This document shows, piece after piece, positions 8,195 to 17,254 of a stretch of 57,843 bases of DNA. The position numbers and the translations under genes were made by a program. The stretch is from RGDT01 sp964630925 (GTDB lineage Bacteria > Planctomycetota > Planctomycetia > Gemmatales > Gemmataceae). The notes beneath the pieces were generated by a model. The model did no database searches. It was not told the DNA's origin and saw only the letters and a program-made list of their open reading frames with translations. The stretch is taken from contig CAZVZK010000063.1 in NCBI GenBank assembly GCA_964630925.1, positions 1 through 57,843 of the forward strand, read 5' to 3'. How positions within the stretch are numbered: the first letter of the stretch is position 1; each line of letters starts with the position of its first letter.

Positions 8195-8420
8195 GAACGC
8201 CTCCGATCAGGCTGTGCCCGCTCTGCCGCTGGCGTAATAATCGCTACCCATGGAGTATGGATCGAGGCGTCGGCGGCACCGACGAATTTCGATTTTCATC
8301 GATATCGACGAATAAGCACGATCTGCGCGTCAGGGCAATCCGAGGGTCCACGACGGAATTCGCCGGAAAACGGTGCGGACGCAGGTTGCCGGGAAGAGAA
8401 GCCGCCCGTAGGCTTCTCGC
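8195..8420. promoter_or_regulatory. divergent intergenic region with repeats and a start-codon hairpin
   Basis: This 226-bp AT-richer region separates the minus-strand pair from the plus-strand gene at 8421. CGACGAAT occurs at 8280-8287 and 8306-8313 (26-bp period) around the palindrome TCGATATCGA (8299-8308), a plausible operator. GAGAAGCC (8396-8403) and GGCTTCTC (8411-8418) form an 8-bp perfect hairpin with a 7-base loop ending two bases before the ATG at 8421. Confidence 0.45.
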
Positions 8421-9299
8421 ATGAAAAACGCCGTCCGCGCCAGCCAGCCAACCCCATCGCTCGCACCTTCCGCGCTTGAGGAGGGATCTGTCGCCTTCGG
8501 GGTCTACGGGATTCGCCTCGCCGGGCCGTCCCTCGATGTCGAGGAAAGCGAACTGTTCGACTTCGGTGGCGGCTATGAGACCGCCCAGGAGTGGCTCCCG
8601 AAGTTGGTGGTGCAGAACTTGCCGCCTGCCGGCAGGGTTTCCGGGGGGCGCCTCGTCGTCTGTTTGGCAGCCAAGGCGCCAGGGCCCTGGCTGGAGTGGC
8701 CCATCGCGAGGGCGGACTCTGGAGGCCTCAAGACTGCGTTCACCAAAGCGCTCAATTCGGCGGGCACCGTCGAGGTCGCGCTGCTCGACGCCGGGGAAGG
8801 GCGGCCGATCATGATCGCTGTTTCTTATTGCGCGCAGCGTCGTCTTGGGCTACGAAGAGCGAAGGAACGAATCAGGGAGGCCAAGGGTAAGGCTTGGAAG
8901 CATCTGTTGGATCACGAACGCCCACGCGCAGAAGAAATAGCCCGGGAGGTCTACTGCCGACTGCGAGACCGGTTTGCCTGTGCCGTCGGTGAAATCGCCA
9001 AGGAGCTCGCGCCCCATCTGAAAGATATCCTCCGTTCTCCGCCAAAAGAGTTAGATGAACGGAGAAGCATGGTGCATCAGTTGAACCGCATCCTCTACGC
9101 CGCCGATTTGGCAATCAAGCACCCCAGGCTCGGTTGCCCAGCGATCTTGGAGTTTACGATCGCGTCACGAGGAGCCGGGTCGATCCGCGTGAAGCCTGTC
9201 GGTGGCGGGCTGTCAATGGTGATCGGCGCGGACGATCCGGTCGAACTGGTCGAGTACAAGCGCAGGGTCCGTTCTGAGCCTGAGCGCGTCGGGCGCTAG
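8421..9299 (+). CDS. hypothetical protein of the accessory island
   Basis: This 292-residue protein has no signal peptide or membrane span. The N-terminal half (about 20-145) is mixed alpha/beta with segments such as VAFGVYGIRLAGP and GGRLVVCLAAKAPGPWLEW. The middle (about 145-225) is a charged helical region (RRAKERIREAKGKAWKHLL), and the end returns to beta-rich sequence. I do not recognise the family. The start lacks an ordinary Shine-Dalgarno and sits directly behind a hairpin, so translation may be structurally controlled or the true start may lie downstream. It lies between the LysR pair and the TPR gene. Confidence 0.6.
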   Translation: MKNAVRASQPTPSLAPSALEEGSVAFGVYGIRLAGPSLDVEESELFDFGGGYETAQEWLPKLVVQNLPPAGRVSGGRLVVCLAAKAPGPWLEWPIARADSGGLKTAFTKALNSAGTVEVALLDAGEGRPIMIAVSYCAQRRLGLRRAKERIREAKGKAWKHLLDHERPRAEEIAREVYCRLRDRFACAVGEIAKELAPHLKDILRSPPKELDERRSMVHQLNRILYAADLAIKHPRLGCPAILEFTIASRGAGSIRVKPVGGGLSMVIGADDPVELVEYKRRVRSEPERVGR

Positions 9300-9820
9300 C
9301 GCATGCCACCCTGCCTGGCGTTCAGACAGTTTTGCGGAACCGCTCGTCGCCCAGCGACCCCAGCCAGTGCGTGTGCACCGGCCCGTTGAGCGCCGCCTAC
9401 ACCGCGCTCATCCGTAGGGTATACGGGGCCAACTACTTCCGCAGAAAGAAGTCATTCCACAGCCGGCGTCCAGGTTCTCCACGACGCTCGACGCACGCAC
9501 CATCGTGTCGGCCAACGTTGCCACGCCCTACCGCAGGGCTGCGGCCAGCCCCCCCCCGCGAACACCAGCGGCAGGGAGCGCCCCGGCTTGACCCGGTGTC
9601 CGCACCGAGGCTCGTGAACCCGCAACTCGTCCGCGATGCAATCGCGCAGCGCCATGCGCGTGCCGAGGTCGTCACCCGCCACGGTCAGCACGCCCTCGCG
9701 CCACAGCAAGGCAGCGGCAGCACGCCATCCACCCCCGACGAGAACTCTGGGTTGTCTGCCGGGACCAACACCTCACCCTCCGGGGCCACTTCGCGGTAAG
9801 AAGTTTGAGCATTCATGGGC
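9300..9820. other. about 520 bp without a convincing gene; possible coding relic on minus
   Basis: No frame is continuous with protein character. A minus-strand stretch around 9600-9710 reads LLWREGVLTVAGDDLGTRMA then LRDCIADELRVHEPRCG, which looks like real protein. It is quickly lost to Arg-rich sequence on either side. It may be a decayed gene that I cannot identify. Confidence 0.35.
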
Positions 9821-9860
9821 TTGACGACACCCGCTGCATGCTATAATATAGCATGCAGCG
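9821..9860 (+). promoter_or_regulatory. promoter embedded in a perfect 29-bp palindrome
   Basis: TTGACG (9821-9826) and a consensus extended -10, TGCTATAAT (9839-9847, hexamer 9842-9847), are separated by 15 bp. The region 9832-9860 is a perfect inverted repeat centred on 9846 (14-bp arms, single central base), so the -10 element sits exactly at the dyad. A dimeric repressor bound here would block RNA polymerase. It drives the TPR membrane gene starting at 9895. Confidence 0.75.
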
Positions 9861-9894
9861 GCGTCTTTCCATTCTCATCCCGAAGGAGTCCTCC

Positions 9895-11607
9895 ATGAGT
9901 AGCCGCAAGGGGCGCACCCTGGCTGAGGAGCAGGCCCCCATCCCCCCGATCCAGGATTTCTCCAATAGGCCGTGGCGGACGTTCGCCATCGGCGCTTGCC
10001 TCAGCCTACTCCTGGTGCTGGGCATCGTGCTGCGGTTCTGCCCCCCCAGCGGGGCGCTTTTCCAGGAGATCCTCGCCGCCGCGGTCGCCTTCCCGATCGC
10101 CGCTCTCGCGGCGGTTCTGGCCTTGGTGCTGGGCCACGCCCTCGACATCCGCCTCCCCTTGTTCAAGTCCGGATTCCTCGCTGCCGCCGGCCCCATCGCT
10201 GCCTTCTTGGCCGTGGGCTTTCCGGTCTACTTCTGGATGAGCGGGACGTTGCGGGCATCGCGCGAGTCCGCCGAGAAGGCCAACGCGCAGAAGGTGGCCT
10301 CGCTGGTCGACAGGGTGAACACCACGCTGCTGGAGCTCGCCGACGAGGTCACCCCCGCTCTCGGCCAAGGCGCGCCGGGGTCGAAACTTGATCACCTCGT
10401 GCCCCGCCTGGCCAGGGCCATTGAAGAGGCCGTGGAGATCGGCGTTGCTTTGGACCCGCGGAACCACAGTTTGGTGTCATACTTCCAAGCGGCCCGCCTC
10501 CTGGGGCGAAGGGAGTACCGGAACGCCCTGAAGACGATCAAGGAGTTGGGCGGCCAAGTCCACGGCACTCTGGCCAACTTCGAGTTCCTGAGGGCCCAGG
10601 CATACATGGGGGTGGAGGATTGGGATGCCGCGCTTGCCGCCCTGGCTGCCGCTTTGAAGTTGCACCCGAACGATGCCGTACTCTGCGACTGGGCAGGAAT
10701 CTGCCACTTCAGGCGGCGATGGTTCCCCGATGCCTATCGGGCCTTTGGCGCGGCCGCGCAAGGACACCAGTCCCTCGTCAAGCAGAAGGAAACAGGTTTG
10801 GTGGCCGCGAAGGCGATCCTGGGGAAGATGGCCGCGTTCCAGTACGGACGGGACGGGCACGCCAAGGTGGTCGGCCCGTACGAGCGGTTGGCATCGGAGG
10901 CCCAGGTCGCGGTTGGTACCTTCGACACCTTGGCCGGCAATTGGACGCGCGAGCAGGGGCAGAAACGCCGCTTGGGGAGGGCGGCGGCGTACATTCATCA
11001 CTTGGCGGGGAATATCGCGACCGATCATGCTACCCGCATCGCCCACTACGACCAGGCGATATGCCGTCTCGGAGATCTCGCCAAGGAGGATCTGGAGGCC
11101 CGCAAGCACCTCGGATTGGCGTTACTTGATCGAGGGAAGGCGCACACCGCCCAGAAGAACGTCGCGGCGGCTTCGGCCGACTCCTTCAAATCGACGGAGA
11201 TCCTCTTCGGACTGCGGGACACCCGCTGGGGGCAAGACGACGAGGGCCGCCGGGTGATCTGCGAGGCCCTCGTGATCGCCGGCAATCATGCACTGGCCGG
11301 CGGAGGGACGCTTCCGCAGCGGGCCGCAGCAGCCGAGGAGTACCTCAGCAGGGCCGCTTCCGTCCTCGGCGACGCGCCGCGGCTGGGGGAGGATTTCGCC
11401 GTACTGCGGGGGACGGCCAGCGCCTACCGCGCTTGCGGGCGTAGTTTTGTGGGCCGGGTGGCCGACGCCCACGACTTGGCCCGGCGGGCGGAGACGGATC
11501 TCCGCCCGTACGCGCACAGGGGTGACGTGAAGGGGCTGCTGGCGATCACGCTCAAGATCCTGAAGTCGACACTGCCCGCCGGGCCAGCCGCGGAGCGAAA
11601 AGTGTGA
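9895..11607 (+). CDS. TPR-like repeat membrane protein
   Basis: This 570-residue protein starts at ATG 9895, preceded by AAGGAG at 9883-9888. An in-frame ATG at 9853 lies inside the operator/-10 region and would precede the predicted transcript start. Three hydrophobic segments occur at about 25-45, 53-76 and 86-108. They are followed by a long helical region with TPR-like repeats, for example FEFLRAQAYMGVEDWDAALA and AALKLHPNDAVLCDWAGICH. The repeats should be cytoplasmic or extracytoplasmic protein-binding scaffolds anchored by the N-terminal bundle. There is no catalytic motif. Expression appears tightly repressed by the palindromic promoter. Confidence 0.7.
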   Translation: MSSRKGRTLAEEQAPIPPIQDFSNRPWRTFAIGACLSLLLVLGIVLRFCPPSGALFQEILAAAVAFPIAALAAVLALVLGHALDIRLPLFKSGFLAAAGPIAAFLAVGFPVYFWMSGTLRASRESAEKANAQKVASLVDRVNTTLLELADEVTPALGQGAPGSKLDHLVPRLARAIEEAVEIGVALDPRNHSLVSYFQAARLLGRREYRNALKTIKELGGQVHGTLANFEFLRAQAYMGVEDWDAALAALAAALKLHPNDAVLCDWAGICHFRRRWFPDAYRAFGAAAQGHQSLVKQKETGLVAAKAILGKMAAFQYGRDGHAKVVGPYERLASEAQVAVGTFDTLAGNWTREQGQKRRLGRAAAYIHHLAGNIATDHATRIAHYDQAICRLGDLAKEDLEARKHLGLALLDRGKAHTAQKNVAAASADSFKSTEILFGLRDTRWGQDDEGRRVICEALVIAGNHALAGGGTLPQRAAAAEEYLSRAASVLGDAPRLGEDFAVLRGTASAYRACGRSFVGRVADAHDLARRAETDLRPYAHRGDVKGLLAITLKILKSTLPAGPAAERKV

Positions 11608-12246
11608 ACGGCCCTCGCCTGGATGCGGCGGCGCCGTCACCCCGCGAATGAGCTGATCGGACCTCAAGGGCAGCAGGGATGCCTCGCCGGCCCAGCAGAG
11701 GGCATGACATGAGTGGCCGGGCGGCCGGCCCACACGCCCGGCTCAGGCGCTGATGGCTGCCGGCCTGCCGGCACGCAGGCCGGTCGGCCCGCGGGTCACC
11801 CGGCACGCAGCACCGAGCCCGGCCCCCCGCGGAAAAGGCCGAGTGAAAGCGCCCGACGCCCGCTTCGGGCGGCGCCCACGACGGCAGGGGCGATGGCCCT
11901 CGGCAGCTAGTCGCGAAGGTCGGTGAGAGCTAGATGCCCTGGGCTGATCCGGCAGCGGCTTTCCCCGCGAAAACCGAGAAAGGGCCGCACGGTATTCACA
12001 TGGAACTGGCACGGTTGAGGTGGAAACCGTGGACAATATGGCCATCCGGCGGGTGCGCCTTCGGGATGGTGGTATCCGCAAGCCATTGGCGGGCAAGGAG
12101 TTTATGACGTGGCGGCCGGAGCGGGATGTGCGGGTCGATGAATCGCAAAGTTCAGAGCTTGTGGCACTGCGGATTGAGTCGGTCGTCATTGCTCCGACAG
12201 TGGGCAGAGAGGATTCACCGCGGACAGAACTTGACAAGCGATCACT
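11608..12246. other. 639 bp without a convincing gene; hairpin
   Basis: The stretch separates the TPR gene from the convergent end of the GAP1-like gene. CCGGCCTGC (11760-11768) and GCAGGCCGG (11775-11783) form a stem with a 6-base loop, a possible terminator or repeat palindrome. A plus frame from 12020 looks protein-like for about 70 codons (METVDNMAIRRVRLRDGG) but then runs antisense into the GAP1-like gene and has weak support. Confidence 0.4.
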
Positions 12247-14349
12247 TCATTCTGCGAGGAATAGGTCACGCCTTGTCCCGGTCGGGGCAAGCTCGGCGGC
12301 TTCAGCCACCAACTTGCGCCCGGACCAGGTCCCCTTGAGAATGCCGACAATTTCAGCGGCCAGCGTGTCGTCCTTCGTGACAGTTATCAGAGCCGCCGCC
12401 GGCCAATCCCCGGATCGGAACTTGTCCGCCACTCCCATGCGGATCCGTTCGCACCGGTCCCAGCTCTGCCACCAAGAGCCGCCGGGGAGGTGGCCGGCGA
12501 GGTCGTTCCATGCATCATCCGGCATGCGGGAACGCTTGGCCGCCTTGTACACGGTGTCGAGGGATGCGGCCGCCAGCACCACGGGTTCGGCCGCCGTGGA
12601 TTGCAGGGAAGACCTGAGTGCGGCTGAGGCAAGGCGGACGATGCCTTCGCCAGGGTCCGGCCCGAATGCAGGCAGATGCCGCGCCAGGGCAGCGGCGAGC
12701 GCATCAGGCGGGTAACTTTCTTTCGTGTCTAGCTGTTCCAGGACGAAGCGTGCCGTGGACTGATGAGCTCCGGCATTCCCGATCAGCCAGGCCAGCATTT
12801 CCTGGGACGACCTCTTCAACGCCGCGACCCAGCCGGCGGGCAGCCCGGCAATGCGTGGCGGGTCGCGGTCCAGCCATTCCATGACCGCCGGTACGGGCCC
12901 GCCGCCGAATACACGGAGCAGGTCGGGATCCGTCGGGCTGGCCCCCGCCTGTAGCGCCGCCTTGATGACCTCGACAGCCCGGTCCGCCAGGACGCCGCCC
13001 GCCTCCGCCAGCACGCGTGCGGCCTCGTTCTGCCTCTCGGGCGAGGAGGGCCAGAAGGACGCCCGGGTCGCCAGCACGGGGCTGCGACGGAGTAGGCCCC
13101 GGAGCACGGCCGGCCCTGATTCGATCGCCGCATCCGAGAATTCCGCAGGCAGCCTGTCGATCAGGCCGCCCAAGACCGCCTCGCTCAGCGGGGAAGGCTC
13201 GGCGGACATGAGCCGGGAGAGCATGCCCCAGGCGTCCTGGGCGGACGACCATGCCGCGGCGCCCCTCTGCCTGAGGCGCAGCCCGTCGGGGTCGAAGGCC
13301 TCCTGCCGTTCGGCCTCGGCGAGCGCCTCCATCAAAGCCGTTTCCGGCAACCCGCTCACCCCGTCCGGGCCGAGGAGCGCGCTCTTGAATTCGGCCCCCG
13401 CGTCCGGTCGGGGAAACTCCGAGGCAGCCAAGCTCACCAGATCGCGGGCCAGCACCCTGGGCGGGCGCGGCTGTCCCAAGACCGCATAGGCTTGTACGAC
13501 CGGTCGGAACAGCCGCGTGTCTGCCGGGACGGCTTCACCCACCCGGTTGAAAAAACCGACCAGCCCGTCCGCACTGCGGCTCGAGAACTCAAGGGCTGCA
13601 ATCCTCGCCCACTCGCCTTGCTGCCTCGGCTCCGGCAAGTCGCCCTGGATAACGACGGGTGGCGCGTGCCCTCGATCAAGTCTGCGGACATCGTGCTGCG
13701 CGGCGGCCTGCAGGATGAACTGCTCGCCGTCGAGCGTCCGGATGGCCCTGGCGCCGCCGCAGAAGGTGAACCGCTGCCGCAGCGCCGGCCACTGAAGCCT
13801 CCACGCGGACAGGAGGGGCGCCGTCGCCGCCTGGTAGCGGGGGACGGCTAGAAGGGCGAACGGGGCCGCCGAGTCGTACAGGGCGGCGACGATGGGTGCA
13901 CCTAGCGCAGCTGACTCCGCTATCCCCTCCTGCCGCTCACATGCCGCGAACAACTCGGGCACACGCAGCGGGACGTGGAAGCCGCCGAAGCCGGCCGCCG
14001 CCGAAGGGCGGCTGAACAGGGCGAGGAACTCCTCGGGGCTGTTCATCTGCGCGAGCAGCTCGTGTGCGATCAGGAGCGTGTGAGTCCAGACGCACCCGGG
14101 CCGGCCCATCTCCGGGGCGGGCCAGGTACGGGCGAGGGCGTATCGCCCGACCGGATCAAGCGGGTAGCCGGTCAGGTAGGGGTCGAACTGATCCCCGCCG
14201 CCAGCCCCCGACAGGTCGCTGAGCAGCAGGAGCGTCCTCTCGGCGTCCCTCGGCAGGCTGCAGGAGGAAGCCAGGAGCCGGTGGCCGTCGGAATAGCCGT
14301 GGACGGCCTGGTGGATCAAGTGCCTCGGCGTGTCATGGGTCTCGCTCAT
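12247..14349 (-). CDS. GAP1-like protein of a GTPase-centred conflict system
   Basis: This encodes 700 residues. I chose the ATG at 14349 (MSETHDTPRHLIHQAVHGYS) because that sequence opens the conserved domain; the upstream frame overlaps the preceding gene. The N-terminal IHQAVHGYSDGHRLLASS, FDPYLTGYPLDPVGRYALA and WTHTLLI segments match what I know as the GAP1-N1 domain. A middle region (about 170-290, with FTFCGGARAIRTLDGEQFIL) fits GAP1-M, and the helical remainder fits GAP1-C. The family (GTPase-associated protein 1) is defined by association with double-GTPase operons. It is the last gene of the operon, 14 bases after the GTPase stop. Its biochemical role is unknown; a target-recognition or effector-scaffold role is inference. 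Confidence 0.8.
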   Translation of the reverse strand: MSETHDTPRHLIHQAVHGYSDGHRLLASSCSLPRDAERTLLLLSDLSGAGGGDQFDPYLTGYPLDPVGRYALARTWPAPEMGRPGCVWTHTLLIAHELLAQMNSPEEFLALFSRPSAAAGFGGFHVPLRVPELFAACERQEGIAESAALGAPIVAALYDSAAPFALLAVPRYQAATAPLLSAWRLQWPALRQRFTFCGGARAIRTLDGEQFILQAAAQHDVRRLDRGHAPPVVIQGDLPEPRQQGEWARIAALEFSSRSADGLVGFFNRVGEAVPADTRLFRPVVQAYAVLGQPRPPRVLARDLVSLAASEFPRPDAGAEFKSALLGPDGVSGLPETALMEALAEAERQEAFDPDGLRLRQRGAAAWSSAQDAWGMLSRLMSAEPSPLSEAVLGGLIDRLPAEFSDAAIESGPAVLRGLLRRSPVLATRASFWPSSPERQNEAARVLAEAGGVLADRAVEVIKAALQAGASPTDPDLLRVFGGGPVPAVMEWLDRDPPRIAGLPAGWVAALKRSSQEMLAWLIGNAGAHQSTARFVLEQLDTKESYPPDALAAALARHLPAFGPDPGEGIVRLASAALRSSLQSTAAEPVVLAAASLDTVYKAAKRSRMPDDAWNDLAGHLPGGSWWQSWDRCERIRMGVADKFRSGDWPAAALITVTKDDTLAAEIVGILKGTWSGRKLVAEAAELAPTGTRRDLFLAE

Positions 14350-14363
14350 CGCTCCACCGCAAT

Positions 14364-15230
14364 TCAGGACTCTGCCGCCGACATCACCCACCTGATTGGG
14401 TGCGTGATGTCGTTTTCCCCGGCCCCTTCCGCCCGGACGATGATCCTGGATGAAGCCGTCGCGTGCTCCAGGAGAGCGGCCGCGTCCGCCGTCCTGCCTC
14501 CCTGCGCGCTCACCCCGATAAACGCTGCCTCGAACAGGGCGGGGTTCGCCTTGACGTACTGCCAGAGCAGAGGCAGGCGGTCCCTGACCCAGTCCGCCGG
14601 GCTGGCGGCGCCCACGAGGTCCCATGCGGACACGACCAGGGCCACCCGCAGCCTCCTGGAGGCGACCTCGGCCAGGAACTGGAGGAGCTCCACCAGTTGG
14701 ACCTGGGTCGGCGCCGAACGGGGGGACCACGCCGTGGCGACAGGCGGCTCCTGCCCCGGCCCGTCGATCGCTCCCCCTCCGCCCGCCCATCCATCATAGA
14801 CGGCGTTGGCCTCCACGATCCAGGCCGTCTCTGCCAGGGTCCCAGGGTGGATGAAGAGGAGGCAGCCCCCGGCGGACGCAACGAGGTCCGCGAACTCCCG
14901 CGTGTACTCCCGGGTCTCCCACTGCGCGGCGAACAGCTCGCCCGACATGTCAGGGATGGCCAACTTGGCGAGCGAGCCGCCTGCCGGCTCGCGCAGGAGG
15001 ATGGAGACGCCCATCTGGCCGCCGCTCGGCGTCCGCTCCAGCTCCGCACACCTCGACCACTGGTCGGCTATCCTGTTGAGGTACTCGAACTCGCCCTCCC
15101 GCCGCTCCATCAGGAGGCTGCCGGGAACTTCCCCCGACTTCAGGACGTGCCAGAGGGCGGCGAGGAACGTCGTCTTGCCCGTCCCAGGCAGGCCCATCAT
15201 CAGGCACCGGAATGCTCCCGCATCAGCCAC
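14364..15230 (-). CDS. P-loop GTPase of the conflict system (DO-GTPase type)
   Basis: This 288-residue protein has a Walker A GLPGTGKT (13-20), a switch II Asp-x-x-Gly in IPDMSGE (94-97), an NKxD-equivalent SAWD (201-204) preceded by a hydrophobic strand (VALVV), and a G5-like VSAQ (240-243). These place it in the TRAFAC-like GTPases known as double-GTPase (DO-GTPase) proteins. It is probably the DO-GTPase1 partner, but the 1/2 assignment is uncertain. The start is GTG 15230, which overlaps the upstream stop by 8 bases and has GGAGG upstream, so translation is coupled. It should bind and hydrolyse GTP as a switch for the neighbouring proteins. Confidence 0.8.
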   Translation of the reverse strand: MADAGAFRCLMMGLPGTGKTTFLAALWHVLKSGEVPGSLLMERREGEFEYLNRIADQWSRCAELERTPSGGQMGVSILLREPAGGSLAKLAIPDMSGELFAAQWETREYTREFADLVASAGGCLLFIHPGTLAETAWIVEANAVYDGWAGGGGAIDGPGQEPPVATAWSPRSAPTQVQLVELLQFLAEVASRRLRVALVVSAWDLVGAASPADWVRDRLPLLWQYVKANPALFEAAFIGVSAQGGRTADAAALLEHATASSRIIVRAEGAGENDITHPIRWVMSAAES

Positions 15231-16113
15231 TTGACGCGCCTCCTCCCCTGGCTGCCCACGACACGCCCACGCGGTCGAATTCGGAGTGGAACCCGGCCCC
15301 CGGTGGAGGTGCCGTAACCTGCGGCCACCTCACGCGGACCCACATCTTGAGTAGGCCGGCCATGCCGTGCCCGGGGCGTATGGGCCCGGCCGTCGGGGGC
15401 CGGATGGACACCCTGTGAGTCGTCAGGCTGCCGACTTTGGCGGAGTAGCGGCCGGTGAGCCAGGCGATCTTCCCGTCCACGAACTTCTCATGGCCGCCGT
15501 CCCCCGCCACCAAGTCCCACTTGGTGACCACGACCTGGATGGAAGACTGGCTGTCGAACATGCCCGCGTCGAGGCACTGGCCGAGTAGCGAGTCGGCGTC
15601 GGAGAATGCCGCCTGCCGCTCCCTCAGGTCCGCCGCCCTGGCCCCGTCGACGAGCACTGCGGCGTGGTCCGCCCGCTTCAGGATGCCGATCTTCCGGCAC
15701 TCGTCGGCCGAGTCCGCCGCACGCCGGAACGCCTCGCCGTAGATGTCGCTGAACAGGACCGAATGGTGCCCCAGGCCCCGTTCCTCGGCGAGGCGCAGGT
15801 GCAGGAGGTGCATTCCTTCGCTGTGCCTCGTCCGCTCGGTGTCAGGCCCCTCCAGGCCCGAGGCGACCCGCGCGAGGTGGCACCGGCGCTCGAACCCAGG
15901 AAGCGTGCGCGAGCCGGCGAAGAGGAAGCCGCCGAACGGCCCCCTGTGGAACAGCTCGTACAGGCCGCCCACCAGGGTGGTCTTCCCGCTCCCCACCGTC
16001 CCCGCCACGACGACGATGCTCGCGGGCGAGGCCCTGACGACCTCGCCTCCCTCCCCAGCGGAGAGGTAGTCGCCTTCTCTGAACACGATCACCGCCGGGC
16101 CGTCTTCAGCCAT
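15223..16113 (-). CDS. second P-loop GTPase of the conflict system (DO-GTPase type)
   Basis: This 296-residue protein has a Walker A GTVGSGKT (38-45), a switch II DIYGE (123-127) and a TKWD base-specificity motif (197-200) after the strand IQVVV. The lead of about 30 residues includes VIVFREGDYLSAG, which resembles the N-terminus of DO-GTPase2 proteins. It differs from its neighbour in every loop, so the operon has two distinct switches that may form a heterodimer. The C-terminal about 40 residues are Gly/Arg-rich. GGAGGG lies 9 bases before ATG 16113. Its stop overlaps the GTG of the next gene. Confidence 0.8.
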   Translation of the reverse strand: MAEDGPAVIVFREGDYLSAGEGGEVVRASPASIVVVAGTVGSGKTTLVGGLYELFHRGPFGGFLFAGSRTLPGFERRCHLARVASGLEGPDTERTRHSEGMHLLHLRLAEERGLGHHSVLFSDIYGEAFRRAADSADECRKIGILKRADHAAVLVDGARAADLRERQAAFSDADSLLGQCLDAGMFDSQSSIQVVVTKWDLVAGDGGHEKFVDGKIAWLTGRYSAKVGSLTTHRVSIRPPTAGPIRPGHGMAGLLKMWVRVRWPQVTAPPPGAGFHSEFDRVGVSWAARGGGASSG

Positions 16114-16137
16114 CGCAGCTGCCCTCCGGGGCTGTCG

Positions 16138-17247
16138 TCATTCCTCCGAGGCTAGGCGCGCCAACAGGCATTCCCTGTGCATCTGGAGCGCGAGGTCCGC
16201 CGGCTGGAACAAGGCCCCAGGCCCGATCCCGCTCGCTTTCTTGTACGCGGCCGTCCATTCGTCCTCGCCGTCGGTCGTCAGGGACTGCCGCACGGCGGCG
16301 AGCAGCGGGCACAGGTCGGCCACCAGGTCGAGGCGGTGGCGGTCGGCGACGCCTTGCCTCCACGCGCGATCGGTCGCGTTCACCGCCGCGATCAGGCCGA
16401 TCCCCTTGCTCGCATTCCGGCCGCTGAGCGGGGGGATGATCCCGAGGAGCAGCGAGCGGGCAGGCAGCACGCCGGGCGGGCGGACGAGGTCGGCCAGCTC
16501 CTTGCCGGCGACGAGGGACGCCGCGAGCGTCTTCGCCTCCTTGAACGAGATTTTGAGGTCGCGGCTGGTCGCCGAAAACAGCCACCACAGGATGTCGGTC
16601 TCCTCCCGCCGCAGGTCGGACTGCCTGTCGAGCTCCGCGATGGCTTCGGCCGCCACCTCGGTGACGGAGGCGAGGGCCTGCAGCAAGACCTCGGCCAATT
16701 TCCGGGCCGCGTCAGCGTTCTGGGCCGGCTGGTTCTCCGCCAGCCGGGCCGCGAAGGCTTCGAAGCCTGCCGCGAGTTTCTTCTGGGGAAGGGTCGGGCC
16801 CCTGACCTCGGCCTGTTTCCGGAGCTCGCGCAGCCGGCTGTCCAGGTACGCGGCCGCGCGGGCCACGAAGGGTCCGGCCCAGGGCGGGTGTGGTGGCGAG
16901 ACCGACACCGCGCATACCAAGCCCAGCGCGGCGGCGTCGGCGGCATCGGACTCCTCGGACATGATCCTGCAGAGGACCGCGCCGGCGAGCACGCTTAGTT
17001 CCAGGTCGTTCCCGGACATTTGGAATGCCGGGTCGGCCGCCTTGAAGGCCGCGCGGCAGGCGTCAGTGGCCGAGGTCTGGGCCGGACGGCGCTGGAGGGC
17101 TAGCCGCACGAAGTCCAGCGCATGTATTTCAGCCCCCTCGGCCAACTTCGTGACCCCCTCCCAGCGCTTGGCGAGCAGGTCCCCGGTCAGGTTGGCCTCG
17201 GTGCCGGTCGTGCAGGGCCGGTACCAGTCGGCGAAGTCATTGTCCAT
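16138..17247 (-). CDS. all-helical protein of the GTPase system (GASH-like)
   Basis: This 369-residue protein is almost entirely alpha-helical, with no catalytic motif, signal peptide or membrane span. It opens with NDFADWYRPCTTGTEANLTG. Its composition, size and place between the metallophosphoesterase and the first GTPase fit the GTPase-associated system helical domain (GASH). A known role is lacking; an adaptor linking the GTPases to the phosphoesterase or a target is inference. It starts 7 bases after the phosphoesterase stop and ends 24 bases before the next start, consistent with one polycistronic message. Confidence 0.7.
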   Translation of the reverse strand: MDNDFADWYRPCTTGTEANLTGDLLAKRWEGVTKLAEGAEIHALDFVRLALQRRPAQTSATDACRAAFKAADPAFQMSGNDLELSVLAGAVLCRIMSEESDAADAAALGLVCAVSVSPPHPPWAGPFVARAAAYLDSRLRELRKQAEVRGPTLPQKKLAAGFEAFAARLAENQPAQNADAARKLAEVLLQALASVTEVAAEAIAELDRQSDLRREETDILWWLFSATSRDLKISFKEAKTLAASLVAGKELADLVRPPGVLPARSLLLGIIPPLSGRNASKGIGLIAAVNATDRAWRQGVADRHRLDLVADLCPLLAAVRQSLTTDGEDEWTAAYKKASGIGPGALFQPADLALQMHRECLLARLASEE

Positions 17248-17254
17248 CTGCGCC

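Noticed and set aside
9853..9894. In-frame upstream ATG of the TPR gene
   Set aside because: It lies within the palindromic promoter at the predicted transcript start and has no ribosome site. The ATG at 9895 has AAGGAG at proper spacing.
12020..12715. 231-codon plus frame opposite the GAP1-like gene
   Set aside because: The last two thirds are antisense to a supported gene. Only about 70 codons look protein-like and there is no good ribosome site.
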